This document shows positions 42,553 to 51,268 of a stretch of DNA of 64,000 nucleotides, piece after piece; position 1 is the stretch's first letter, and each line of letters starts with the position of its first letter. Location: the NCBI RefSeq assembly GCF_028583545.1, contig NZ_CP087107.1:1-64000 (forward strand), given 5' to 3'. The notes under the pieces are model-generated. The model was given only the letters and a program-made list of their open reading frames with translations. It did no database searches and had not been told where the DNA came from. Source of the stretch: Methylobacterium sp. NMS14P. GTDB taxonomy: Bacteria; Pseudomonadota; Alphaproteobacteria; Rhizobiales; Beijerinckiaceae. A program made the position numbers and the translations under genes.

Positions 42553-44334
42553 TCAGCCGCAGCGATTGTTGAAGACGTCGCGGTTGGGCAGCTGCATCGA
42601 GTTCATCATGCGGAGCAGTTCGGCCCGGTACAGGTCGCTGAACTCGGCGGGGAAACGGCCGCCGATATTCGTGATCGTGCTGCGGTCGTCGCGCCGGATC
42701 GTCGCGAAGTCGTAGAAGCCTCTGTCGTCGAAGCTGTTCTGCGCGACCGCGGTGCCGCGACCTTCGAGCACGAACCCGGCGCGGACCGGCGAGGTATTGA
42801 CCTCCTGAGCGCGGCTGATCTGGCTCCGTCGCGGCCGGATCTGCTCCGTGATGAACTGTTGCGCGCTGCCGCACCGCTCGTTCGGGCTGACCTGCACGTA
42901 CATCACGACCTGCTCGCCGTGCTGCCGCGAGTGCCAGATCGTCGTGTAGGTCTGCTTCTGCGGATCGTACTGGTCGTTGGCCAGCGGCGAGATCTCGAGC
43001 AGGTTGGTCGAGTAGTTCAGCGTCCAGCCGGAGGCGCTTCCGACCGTGGTGCGCTGCTGCAGCTCACGCTGGCGCCGCTCCTCCTCCAGGCGGCGCTGCT
43101 CGTCCTGCTCCCGCTGGCGTCGGGCGTCGGCCCATTGCCGATCCATCTCCTCCTGCCGTCTCCGCCTGTCCTCCTCCTGACGCCGGGCCTCGTCCGCCTG
43201 CTGGCGGCGGGCCTCGTCCTGGCGATCCCGCGTGCGGCCGCACTCGACCGCGAAGGTGTCGACAAGGGCGCGGAAGCGCCCAGCCGGGTAGGACGCGCTG
43301 TAGCTCGCGGTGGCCGTGGGATCGTCGCAGGAGGCGACGGCACGCTGATAGGCCCGCTGCTCCCGCCCCGCCTGGAGCCGGTCCTCGAAGGGACGGGCAT
43401 AGGGATAGGTCCCCGTCATCGCCTCGCAGCCGCGGATCGCGGCATCGAGATTCACCCCGCGCAGCGCGGCCGGCTCGGCATTCGGGTCGATCTTGTTGCA
43501 CTCCGTCCGCAGGCCCGCGAAGAACCCTTGCGGGATGAAGGCGAACGACGTGGTGAGCGCGCCGCTCGCCCGGGGTTCCAGATCGCTGCCGGCGAGGCCC
43601 CGCTTCAGAGTTTCGTGCGACTGCAGAAAGGTCTCGCCCTCCTGCGCCATCGCGGCGAGCATGGGATCGCGCAGCGAGGCGCGGCCCGCGAGCGGCGCGC
43701 CCGAGGCAGTGCGGCGGCCGGCGCGCTCGGCGCCGATGACGCTCGCCCCGGAAGTCCCCGCCGCGGCATCGAAGTCGCAACGCCCGCCCGCCGCGGATTG
43801 ACACTCGTCGATCACGGCGACGAGTTCGCGGGTCCGGCGTCGGGCGACGCGGCGCAGCACGTCGCTCAGCCGCACGCCCTCGCTGTCGAGCAGGCCCGGG
43901 CGCTGTCCGGCGTCGGCCGGGGTGTCCTGCGGCAGGAGATAGACGTCGTCGGCGCCGCCGATGGTCGGCCCGAGGGCGAAGACCGCCACCTGGGCGTCCT
44001 CCGGCAGGCGGCCGACGGCCTCGCGCAGTCCGCGATCCAGCTGCGGGCGGTCGGCCGGGCCGACCGTCCACACCTCGAAGCCGATGTCGCGCAGGCGCTT
44101 GCGATAGGCCTCCTCGTCGGCGTTGGCCGTCGCCGCCCGTCCGCCGGACGCCGCGGCTTGCGGCACGATCAGCAGCGCGATCCGCTGCCCGGTGACGGCG
44201 CTGCTGCGCGCGGCGGCGGCCTGGACCGTCAGGCCGGGCGAGGCCGCGTGCCCGCCGGTGGCGGCGGCGACACCGAGCGCGGTCGCGGCGGCCAGGCGCC
44301 TCCAGCGACGGCCGGTTCGGGCGGGCGGGGCCAT
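42553..44334 (-). CDS. Caspase-fold-like secreted protein apparently lacking the catalytic histidine
   Basis: This 593-residue protein has a signal-like N-terminus (GRRWRRLAAATALGVAAATG). A region resembling a p20 caspase/peptidase C14 domain follows (about residues 50-260), with RIALLIVP, LRDIGFEV, VAVFALGPTIGGADDVYLLP and LVAVIDECQSA. The cysteine of the dyad appears to be Cys178 in DEC, but where caspases have GHG this protein has GPT. A glutamate/arginine-rich coiled coil (about 400-460) and a C-terminal globular domain follow. ATG at 44334 (GAGG upstream) fits the signal. An earlier in-frame ATG at 44406 shares a base with the TGA of the upstream gene (TGATG coupling) and is a real alternative. 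It may be a pseudoenzyme or scaffold. Confidence 0.72.
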   Translation of the reverse strand: MAPPARTGRRWRRLAAATALGVAAATGGHAASPGLTVQAAAARSSAVTGQRIALLIVPQAAASGGRAATANADEEAYRKRLRDIGFEVWTVGPADRPQLDRGLREAVGRLPEDAQVAVFALGPTIGGADDVYLLPQDTPADAGQRPGLLDSEGVRLSDVLRRVARRRTRELVAVIDECQSAAGGRCDFDAAAGTSGASVIGAERAGRRTASGAPLAGRASLRDPMLAAMAQEGETFLQSHETLKRGLAGSDLEPRASGALTTSFAFIPQGFFAGLRTECNKIDPNAEPAALRGVNLDAAIRGCEAMTGTYPYARPFEDRLQAGREQRAYQRAVASCDDPTATASYSASYPAGRFRALVDTFAVECGRTRDRQDEARRQQADEARRQEEDRRRRQEEMDRQWADARRQREQDEQRRLEEERRQRELQQRTTVGSASGWTLNYSTNLLEISPLANDQYDPQKQTYTTIWHSRQHGEQVVMYVQVSPNERCGSAQQFITEQIRPRRSQISRAQEVNTSPVRAGFVLEGRGTAVAQNSFDDRGFYDFATIRRDDRSTITNIGGRFPAEFSDLYRAELLRMMNSMQLPNRDVFNNRCG

Positions 44335-44405
44335 GTCGGGGATCCTCGGCATCGGAGGGGGTGAAACGCGCGGGCGGACGGGCATCGTGGGGTGCGTCGG
44401 GGCCA

Positions 44406-45416
44406 TCAGGGACGACAGATCGCCCGGAGGCGGTCGCTGGCGGCGTTGCCCTCGCACAGCGCCCGGAGCGCCTCGGTGTGGCGGGGGGAGCGGTTGCGCC
44501 ACAGGGCGTAGTAGTAGGCGGCCCGCACGATGTCGGGCCGCGCCGCCTCGCGGTACGCCGCGTCGGCGTTGCCGGGGTCGTAGAAGCGCGCGAGCTGCCA
44601 GGCCGCGTCCGCGCTCGTGACCGGATCGGCCTCCTCGAACGCGCGGAAGGCCGCGCTCCCCTGCCGGGAGGCGAGCGCCGTCTCGCCGAGCGCCAGGAAA
44701 GCGCCGGCCGGCGCGCGCTCGTCGACGAGGCGGGCGTAGCGCTGCCGCAACTCAGCGGCCGTCAGGCGGGAATCCGGCTCGGGAGGCGCGGGCGGCGGGC
44801 CCGGCTCCTGGGGGGGCGCCTCGCGCCGGGCCACGAGGTCGGGCAGCTGGTCGCGGTACAGGTAGGCGCCGCCCGCGGCCAGCGCGAGGAGCATCAGCGC
44901 CACCAGCGGCCAGAGCAGCCGGCTCTTGCGCGCGGGCGGCTCGGGCGCCGGCGGAGCCGCGGGTGCGGCGTCCTGCGGCGGGGCCGGCCCCGGTTCCGGG
45001 ACCGGCACGGCCTCGGCGACCGGGACGGCCGGACCGCCGGTCCCGTCCCGGGTCAGCGTCGGAGCCGGTGCCGGAAGGCCGGCGAGGATGCCCCCGCCGG
45101 ACGGCGCGGGCGAGATAGTCGGCCACGCGACCACGCCGAAGGAGGTGCCGTCCTGCGCGACGATCTCGATCGGGACCAGCTCCTCGATGCGGTCGACGAC
45201 GTTGGGGCCGAAGCGCGCGACGGCCCGCCCGTCCCGCTCGGTCACCGCGAGCGGCGCGAGCCACGCGACCTCCGGCTGCCAGCCCTCCGCCCCGAGATGC
45301 CGCGGCTCGGTATCCTGGCGACGGAACGAGAGCAGGGGCGACGCCAGCGGGCGACCGAGATCGATGAAGGCGTAGCCGCCGGACTCGTCCTCGTCCTCGG
45401 TGATGCGGATCGTCAT
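44406..45416 (-). CDS. Single-span membrane protein with Sel1-like C-terminus (Srf-like locus)
   Basis: I do not recognise this 336-residue protein by family. Residues 1-125 form a beta-rich cytosolic region (GGYAFIDLGRPLASPLLSFR, VPIEIVAQDGTSFGVVAWP). A proline/alanine-rich linker and one transmembrane helix (about 192-213, LLWPLVALMLLALAAGGAYL) follow. The C-terminal helical region reads AAWQLARFYDP and PDIVRAAYYYALWRNRSP, resembling Sel1 repeats. ATG at 45416 is 52 bp after the SrfC-like gene. Its stop codon overlaps a possible start of the caspase-like gene, so the two are probably coupled. Confidence 0.7.
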   Translation of the reverse strand: MTIRITEDEDESGGYAFIDLGRPLASPLLSFRRQDTEPRHLGAEGWQPEVAWLAPLAVTERDGRAVARFGPNVVDRIEELVPIEIVAQDGTSFGVVAWPTISPAPSGGGILAGLPAPAPTLTRDGTGGPAVPVAEAVPVPEPGPAPPQDAAPAAPPAPEPPARKSRLLWPLVALMLLALAAGGAYLYRDQLPDLVARREAPPQEPGPPPAPPEPDSRLTAAELRQRYARLVDERAPAGAFLALGETALASRQGSAAFRAFEEADPVTSADAAWQLARFYDPGNADAAYREAARPDIVRAAYYYALWRNRSPRHTEALRALCEGNAASDRLRAICRP

Positions 45417-45468
45417 GGCGAAGGCTTCTTGGGCAAAGCGGGGCAAGCGGGTGGAGCGGGCGAAGCGG

Positions 45469-48084
45469 TCAGGCGGCACGCGCCTGGAGACCGGCGAGGA
45501 TCGCGCCGATCCGGGCGTTCTGCGCGAGGTCGACCGTGACGCCGGACGCGCTCTTGGCGTTGTCCTCGACGACCCGGTAGAAGCCGTGGAACCAGTCGGT
45601 GGCGTAGGTATGGGCGAAGGTCGCGGGGGCCTGCCCGATGCTGCGGGCATCGTAGCTGACCGGCCGCTGGGCGAAGGCGACCCGATCCCCCGCCTCGTCC
45701 TGGATCGCGGGGCGCTCGCCGGCCGGCGGGACGAGGGTGAACCCGAGGCTGCCGGTCAGCCGGTTGAGGCGGGTCGCGGCGATAAGCGCGAGCTTGACCG
45801 TCGACTGCTCGGAGCGCTCGACGGTCGCCAGGTCCCGCAGGTCGGACGCGATGCCACCCTCGATATCGGCCCGTCGGGCCAGGACGATCAGCTCGCTGAC
45901 CACGATCTCCAGGGCGGTCAGCGGGACGGCGAAGCGGCGCGCGAAGTCCTCGGCCTCGATCGTGCGGCGCAAGGCCCCGATCCAGGCGGCGACCACGGCC
46001 CGCGCCATCGCGCGCTCCCGGTCGCTGCCCGGGCTCGACGCCTCGACCCGGGGCGTCGGCGCCGCGCCCGGCCGCGGGATCGCCCCGGGGCGGGCGATGC
46101 GCGGCGCCGCGACGGGGAGCGCGGCCTCGGTGGTCGCGCCCTCGGCCCCGTGCAGGGCGTGCGCGAGCGCCGCGGGGTCCACCATGAGCGCCCGCAGGAG
46201 CGAGCCGAACTGGCCGGCCGCCACGACCCCGTCGAGCGCGTCGAAGACCTGGCCGGCCGCCTCGCGCCGCTCGGCCAGCCGCGTCTCGATGTCGAGGGCG
46301 ACGTGGAAGCGGGCGAGCCGCTCCCGCATCTCGGCGCGCAGGGCCTCCAGCCGGGAGGCGATCTGCTGCGCCTTCAGGGCCGGTCGGCAGACCCGCGACA
46401 GGTTCTCGACGAGGTAGCTCACGCCGCCGTCGTTGAGGCGGAGGGCCTCGTCGAAGGCGCGGCCCGGATCCACGAAATGCGCGGTCGCCTCGGGTAGGGC
46501 GGCGAAGCCGGCGCGCAGCTCGGCGATCCGCTCCTGCTTCTCGGGCAGGAACGCCACCTCGCGCCGCCCGTCGTAGCGGATGACCGATTCCGCCGGGTAG
46601 TTCGGGTTCCGGAACCAGTAGGTGTTGCGGAACGGCGCGCCCGGGATCCACTGCCGCGGCCACGTGTGCGCCTTCCCGAAGAATCCGAGCAGCGAGGCCT
46701 CGATCCGGTTGCGGAAGCGCAGGCCCGCATCCTGGCCGACGTCGCCGGCCTTGTCGACGAAGTGGCTGTCGAACCACGTGAGCACGAGGAACAGCAGGTT
46801 CGGCAGCTGCGCCCGCGCCTCCGGGCTCGATCCGTGCGTGAGCGTGATCCAGCGCTCCACGAGGTCGGGCAGCGTCACGACCTCCTGGTTGGAGGGGCGG
46901 ACGCACAGCATCATCGCTGTCAGCTCCTGCTCGGCGACGTAGCGGTCGAACAGGTAGGCGACCTTGCCGCGCAGGAAGGTCTCCTTCAGCGCGTCCGGGT
47001 GCGCGGTCAGGAAGTGGGTCAGATCGACCTTCTGCCGGCTGCGGGCGCCGGGGAAGTCGAGTAGGTCCGCCTCCTGCAGGAAGGCCCGGGGCGTGTCGGC
47101 GATCTCGATGCGCAGCTCCGCGGTGATCGCCGCCACCGTGGCGCGCGCCAGCGTGACGGCCCGGCCGCCGGCCGCGTGCACCGTCAGGGTATCGTCCGAG
47201 CGGGCGGCCCCGAGACCCGCCAGGGTCGCCACATCGAGGATGCTGCCCTCGCGGGGCACCAGAGCGGCGAGCGGCGCGAAGATCTCCTCCGGATGGTCGA
47301 GGCGTTCCAGCGCCTCCGCGAGCTGGCGGTAGAGGGCCGTGAAGGCCGCGTGGCCGCCCCAGAGCGGCGCGAACAGGCGGGCGCGCCCGTCGAGGTCGAG
47401 GCTCCCGGCCAAGCTGCGGGCCTCGTCCCAGTAGCGGGCGAGATCGTCGAGGGGCCGCGTGCCGCGGGCCTGGTCGCGCACGTAGTCCTGCAGGTCGTCG
47501 ATCGCGACGTCGCCGAAGCGCGACGTGCCGGGTCGGGCCTGCGCCTTCAGGCTCGCCAGCAGCGCCGAGATGGCCTCGGGGTCCGGCGGCGTCTCCTTGG
47601 TGGCGTCGCCGTCGTGCAGGAAGGTGTTGCACAGGACCTTGACGAGATCGGCCTCGCTGAGGACCCGCAGGCGGACCGGCGCGCCGGGCGGCGTCCGCCC
47701 GGCCGGGGCTCCCGCACCGGCCGTGAAGCGGGTGACCAGCCCCGTGGCCTCCTTCTCGCCGATCGGGTTGATCTCGGCCAGGAAGTCGACCGGCTCGTGC
47801 CCGTCGAAGCGGGCCCGCAGGGCACCGTCCTCCGGACGCGCCAGGACCTCGACCAGGTAGGATTTGCCCGCCTGGCTCGGCCCGAACACGCCCGCGCACA
47901 TCGGCCGCGCCGCCGCGCGGGCCAGCCGCTCGGCCCGGTTGGCCGCCTTCCGGACGTAGCGGATGAGATCCGCGCGCTCCCGTCCGACCGCGCCGGCATT
48001 GGCCGCGTCGCCGAGCCACTGCTCGGCGTCCTCGGCCAGCCGACCCGTGGTCCTGCAATCCTGCGCCAGATGTTCGGTCGACAT
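45469..48084 (-). CDS. srfC: SrfC-like P-loop protein (putative virulence factor family), possible GTPase
   Basis: This 871-residue protein matches the SrfC (Virul_Fac) family in length, in gene order after SrfB and in its N-terminal P-loop, GPSQAGKS at residues 68-75. A candidate G3 motif DFPG is at 343-346 (DLLDFPGARSRQ), followed by a region that could hold G4 (LVLTWFD). This pattern would make it a large, possibly dynamin-like GTPase; that is an inference. Long helical stretches make up much of the C-terminal half. Its ATG is 8 bp after the SrfB stop. srfC was named in Salmonella as an SsrB-regulated gene, but its biochemical role is not established. Cytosolic, no signal. Confidence 0.85.
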   Translation of the reverse strand: MSTEHLAQDCRTTGRLAEDAEQWLGDAANAGAVGRERADLIRYVRKAANRAERLARAAARPMCAGVFGPSQAGKSYLVEVLARPEDGALRARFDGHEPVDFLAEINPIGEKEATGLVTRFTAGAGAPAGRTPPGAPVRLRVLSEADLVKVLCNTFLHDGDATKETPPDPEAISALLASLKAQARPGTSRFGDVAIDDLQDYVRDQARGTRPLDDLARYWDEARSLAGSLDLDGRARLFAPLWGGHAAFTALYRQLAEALERLDHPEEIFAPLAALVPREGSILDVATLAGLGAARSDDTLTVHAAGGRAVTLARATVAAITAELRIEIADTPRAFLQEADLLDFPGARSRQKVDLTHFLTAHPDALKETFLRGKVAYLFDRYVAEQELTAMMLCVRPSNQEVVTLPDLVERWITLTHGSSPEARAQLPNLLFLVLTWFDSHFVDKAGDVGQDAGLRFRNRIEASLLGFFGKAHTWPRQWIPGAPFRNTYWFRNPNYPAESVIRYDGRREVAFLPEKQERIAELRAGFAALPEATAHFVDPGRAFDEALRLNDGGVSYLVENLSRVCRPALKAQQIASRLEALRAEMRERLARFHVALDIETRLAERREAAGQVFDALDGVVAAGQFGSLLRALMVDPAALAHALHGAEGATTEAALPVAAPRIARPGAIPRPGAAPTPRVEASSPGSDRERAMARAVVAAWIGALRRTIEAEDFARRFAVPLTALEIVVSELIVLARRADIEGGIASDLRDLATVERSEQSTVKLALIAATRLNRLTGSLGFTLVPPAGERPAIQDEAGDRVAFAQRPVSYDARSIGQAPATFAHTYATDWFHGFYRVVEDNAKSASGVTVDLAQNARIGAILAGLQARAA

Positions 48085-48092
48085 GCGTGATC

Positions 48093-51000
48093 TCAATCCA
48101 GGGCGAGGATGCCGGTATCGAGCCAGTATCCCTGCTCCGAGGCCAGGGTATCGAGCACGAGCTCGATCTTGCGTCCGACGTCGAGACCGTCCGCGTCGTA
48201 GGCGTCGGTGATCTCGAACTCTTCCTTCAGTGATTCCGAGCGCAGCAGGGCGTCCGGCCCCTCGTCGTCGGGCCGGCCGTCGCCGCTGCGCTCCAGGGTG
48301 ATCTCGAGGGGCAGCCGCAGCTTCGCCGCCTCCTGGCCGGCGCGCATCCGCAAGCGGTAGAGCGGCGTCGCGATCCAGCGCTCCACCGGCAATTGCCGGT
48401 ACCCCAGGCGCATCGGCGCGTAGTACCGGAGCTTCGCGCTCATCGCCGGTCCCTGGCGCCGGGCCGAGGCCGTGGCGTCGAGATCGACCTCGCGGAAGAC
48501 CAGGCCGGCGTCGCGGAGCTGGCCGCTCAGCTCCAGCTCGCCGATGTAGCGGGCCGTGGAGCGCAGCGCGAGGCGGCGGGTGAACAGGGTGAAGTTGGTG
48601 AGCTGGCCCTCCGCGAGCGCGCAGAGCATGCCGCCCACCGCCGTGGTGGTCTTGGGATCGCCGATGCGGCGGTTGTCCCGCTCCCGGAACGGGTACCACG
48701 TGCCGGCCTGATACTGGTGGAGCGGCACGATCCGGTCCGGCGAGACCGCCAGCTTGTCGACGAGGCAGTCGACGAACGCCTGGAGCCGGGACGGGCGGCC
48801 CGAGAGCAGCACCACGTCGACGTCGAGGGCGTGCACGGCCTCGCACAGGTTGTCGAGGACGAGGCCGAGCGTCGCGACCACGCAGGCGCCGACCACGTCG
48901 GCCCGGCTCTCGAAGACGCAGTCGGTCAGGGCGAAGTCCGCCGCGCCGCCGGCGCGGGCCGGGATCTCGAGGAAGTCGAGCAGGCGCTGCTGCGGCAGGG
49001 CGCGGCGCAGGATCCGGCCGCCGCGTTCCGGGAAGAACTCGGCGAAGGGGCGGGCGGTGATTTCGGCGCCCGCCTCGACGTCGCCGAGGATGCGCAGGCC
49101 GATCGGCTCCAGCACCCGCGACACGAACTGCCGCCGCAGGTGCTTCTCCTGCTCGGCCATGTTGGCGCGGTCGCCGCCGAAGCGCTCCAGCAGCAGGGCG
49201 TGCGGGTCGGGATGCCCGGCCGAGCGCAGGGCCGCCTCGATCGTGGGCAGGACGAGGCGCTCGATCACCCGCTTCAGGATGTCGTCGCCGGCGATCCGGA
49301 ACCCCTCGCGGAAGTTCTGCACCGGTTTGATCGCCCGGTTGCCCTCCGCGTAGTAGGTCGTGATCATCAGGTCGGTGGTGCCGCCGCCGACGTCGATGCT
49401 GGCGATCCGCACCGACGGCTCCGGGCGTATCTCGGGGCCGGGCGCGGTGTCGGGCTCCGCGAAGGGCCGGGGGCGGCCGACGAGCCGCAGGAAGCCGTCA
49501 ACGGCGCCGCCGAGCTTCTGGGTGATCTCCCCGTACAGGTAGACGAACTGAACGCAGCTCGCCTCGTCCCACGCGACGTGGACCTCGGGCTGGGTCAGGC
49601 CGGGGGGCGGATTGTCGGCCCAGCCCATGAGCTGCCAGATGAGCTTCACCGCACCCTCGGCGCGGGACCGGAGCAGGCGCTGCTCCTGGACCGGCATGGC
49701 GGGCGGCAGGGTCAGGATGATCCGGCGCAGCTTGCGCGGGGCGTCCTTCGTGCGCCGGCGCTCGCGCACCCCGGCATTGTTGATGGTCGACAGGGCGTGG
49801 CAGACCACCTCGGCGACCATGAAGGTGAAGTAGGACGAGCGCGAGAAGGTCAGGCGCGAGGCGCCGACGCGGTCGTCCGGCAGGACCCGGATCCCGTAGC
49901 GCTTCCGGTCGGCGTCGAGCTGCGCGATGACGTCGCCGCGGCTGTTGACGAACTGCCGGATCGTGCGGTCGATCAGCGGGCTCGTCCCGTCGGCGCCGTA
50001 GTCGCGGTCCGGGAATCGCCATTCCTGGTTCACCGGGCGGACGTCGCACAGGTAGCGCTTCGGGCTCGACAGGCCGCCCACCGCCTCGGTGCCCTGAGCG
50101 AGCTCGCGGAACCGGCTGGCCTCGGGCCCGACCCGGACGGGGCTCGGCCAGAAGAACGCCCGCGGGCGCGCCGACAGGCGCGAGAGGTGATCGCGGCCGA
50201 ACCGGGCGTGCGACAGCTCGACATGGCTCTCGAACGGCTCGGTGTAGACCTGCTCGGGCTCGGACAGGTCGCGCAGCTGCAGCACGAACGAGTTGTTGAG
50301 GTCGACCCGGTCCTCGTTCGGGTGGGACTCGATCAGGATCCCGCAGGTGCGGCTGTTGCCGATGTCGAGGATCAGGTCGACCGTGACCGGCCGGATCGCC
50401 GGCTCGGCCGTCACCGTATCGGTCAGCCGCAGGGTCCGGGGCCGGACCGCCATCTGCAGGTACTCGAGGAAGACCAAGTAGCGGGCGTAGTGCTCGAGCG
50501 CGTTCGGGAAGTCCGTATCGCGCAGGGGGCGGTCCGGCCGCTGCGCCGCCTTGAACTCGCGGAACTGCTCCAGCAGCCAGGCGGGGACCCATTCCTGGAA
50601 GCCCGCCAGCCGGCGGGTCTCCTCGTCCTCCCCGGCGGCACCCAGGAACCAGCCGATGTCGCGGAAGCGATGGGCGAAGCGGAACTCGTGCTCGTTGGCG
50701 GCGTCCTCCAGGCACGGCGCCGTGTAGGGCCGGTTCGGGCGCCGCTCGAGCAGCTCGGTGTCGAAGGCGAAGATCACCCGGTGGCTGATCGGGCTGTCCG
50801 GCGCCCGGTCGGCGACCTCGACGATCCGCACGCGCGCCCAGTTGGTCGGTCCGAGGTCGAGTTCCTCGCCGCCCTCGACGCCGGCCTTGACCCGCAGCAT
50901 CGGCACCGGGGTCCATTTCTCCAGGAAGACCTCGAGGGCGCCGCGCTCGCCGACCGCGTATTCCCGGTCGTCGCCGCGCGCGGTCTCGACCGCCTCGGCG

Positions 51001-51203
51001 CCCGGGTCGTCCTCGTTCCAGGTCGGGAGCAGGCGGTAGGTCCGCCGCCCGTCCCCCTGGGGCGTGCCCGTGACCGCGCGCTCGACGAAGCGGCGGGACA
51101 GGCGCCCGACCGTGTCGATGTGGAAGGCGTATTCCACGAACTGGACGCCGCTGTGCGGGACCAGCCGGATCGTGGGGCCGAAGGGGACGGGATCGACGAA
51201 CAT
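48093..51203 (-). CDS. srfB: SrfB-like protein with actin/Hsp70-type ATPase fold
   Basis: This 1036-residue protein has the ASKHA nucleotide-binding motifs in order. Phosphate-1 DIGNSRTCGILIE is at residues 280-292, phosphate-2 IDVGGGTTDLM at 603-613, and an adenosine-type motif VVLLSGRPSRL at about 797-807. These, its size and the SrfC-like partner downstream identify the SrfB family. The first 270 residues are a separate domain of unknown role. ATP-dependent conformational switching on a client or polymer is expected from the fold. The gene starts 65 bp after the DUF2135-like membrane-protein gene. Cytosolic. Confidence 0.88.
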   Translation of the reverse strand: MFVDPVPFGPTIRLVPHSGVQFVEYAFHIDTVGRLSRRFVERAVTGTPQGDGRRTYRLLPTWNEDDPGAEAVETARGDDREYAVGERGALEVFLEKWTPVPMLRVKAGVEGGEELDLGPTNWARVRIVEVADRAPDSPISHRVIFAFDTELLERRPNRPYTAPCLEDAANEHEFRFAHRFRDIGWFLGAAGEDEETRRLAGFQEWVPAWLLEQFREFKAAQRPDRPLRDTDFPNALEHYARYLVFLEYLQMAVRPRTLRLTDTVTAEPAIRPVTVDLILDIGNSRTCGILIESHPNEDRVDLNNSFVLQLRDLSEPEQVYTEPFESHVELSHARFGRDHLSRLSARPRAFFWPSPVRVGPEASRFRELAQGTEAVGGLSSPKRYLCDVRPVNQEWRFPDRDYGADGTSPLIDRTIRQFVNSRGDVIAQLDADRKRYGIRVLPDDRVGASRLTFSRSSYFTFMVAEVVCHALSTINNAGVRERRRTKDAPRKLRRIILTLPPAMPVQEQRLLRSRAEGAVKLIWQLMGWADNPPPGLTQPEVHVAWDEASCVQFVYLYGEITQKLGGAVDGFLRLVGRPRPFAEPDTAPGPEIRPEPSVRIASIDVGGGTTDLMITTYYAEGNRAIKPVQNFREGFRIAGDDILKRVIERLVLPTIEAALRSAGHPDPHALLLERFGGDRANMAEQEKHLRRQFVSRVLEPIGLRILGDVEAGAEITARPFAEFFPERGGRILRRALPQQRLLDFLEIPARAGGAADFALTDCVFESRADVVGACVVATLGLVLDNLCEAVHALDVDVVLLSGRPSRLQAFVDCLVDKLAVSPDRIVPLHQYQAGTWYPFRERDNRRIGDPKTTTAVGGMLCALAEGQLTNFTLFTRRLALRSTARYIGELELSGQLRDAGLVFREVDLDATASARRQGPAMSAKLRYYAPMRLGYRQLPVERWIATPLYRLRMRAGQEAAKLRLPLEITLERSGDGRPDDEGPDALLRSESLKEEFEITDAYDADGLDVGRKIELVLDTLASEQGYWLDTGILALD

Positions 51204-51268
51204 CGCGGGAGACGGATCTCGTGTGGCGCGTGGCGGCGGGTCGGGGGGCGTTCTGGGCGGAGGGGTGG

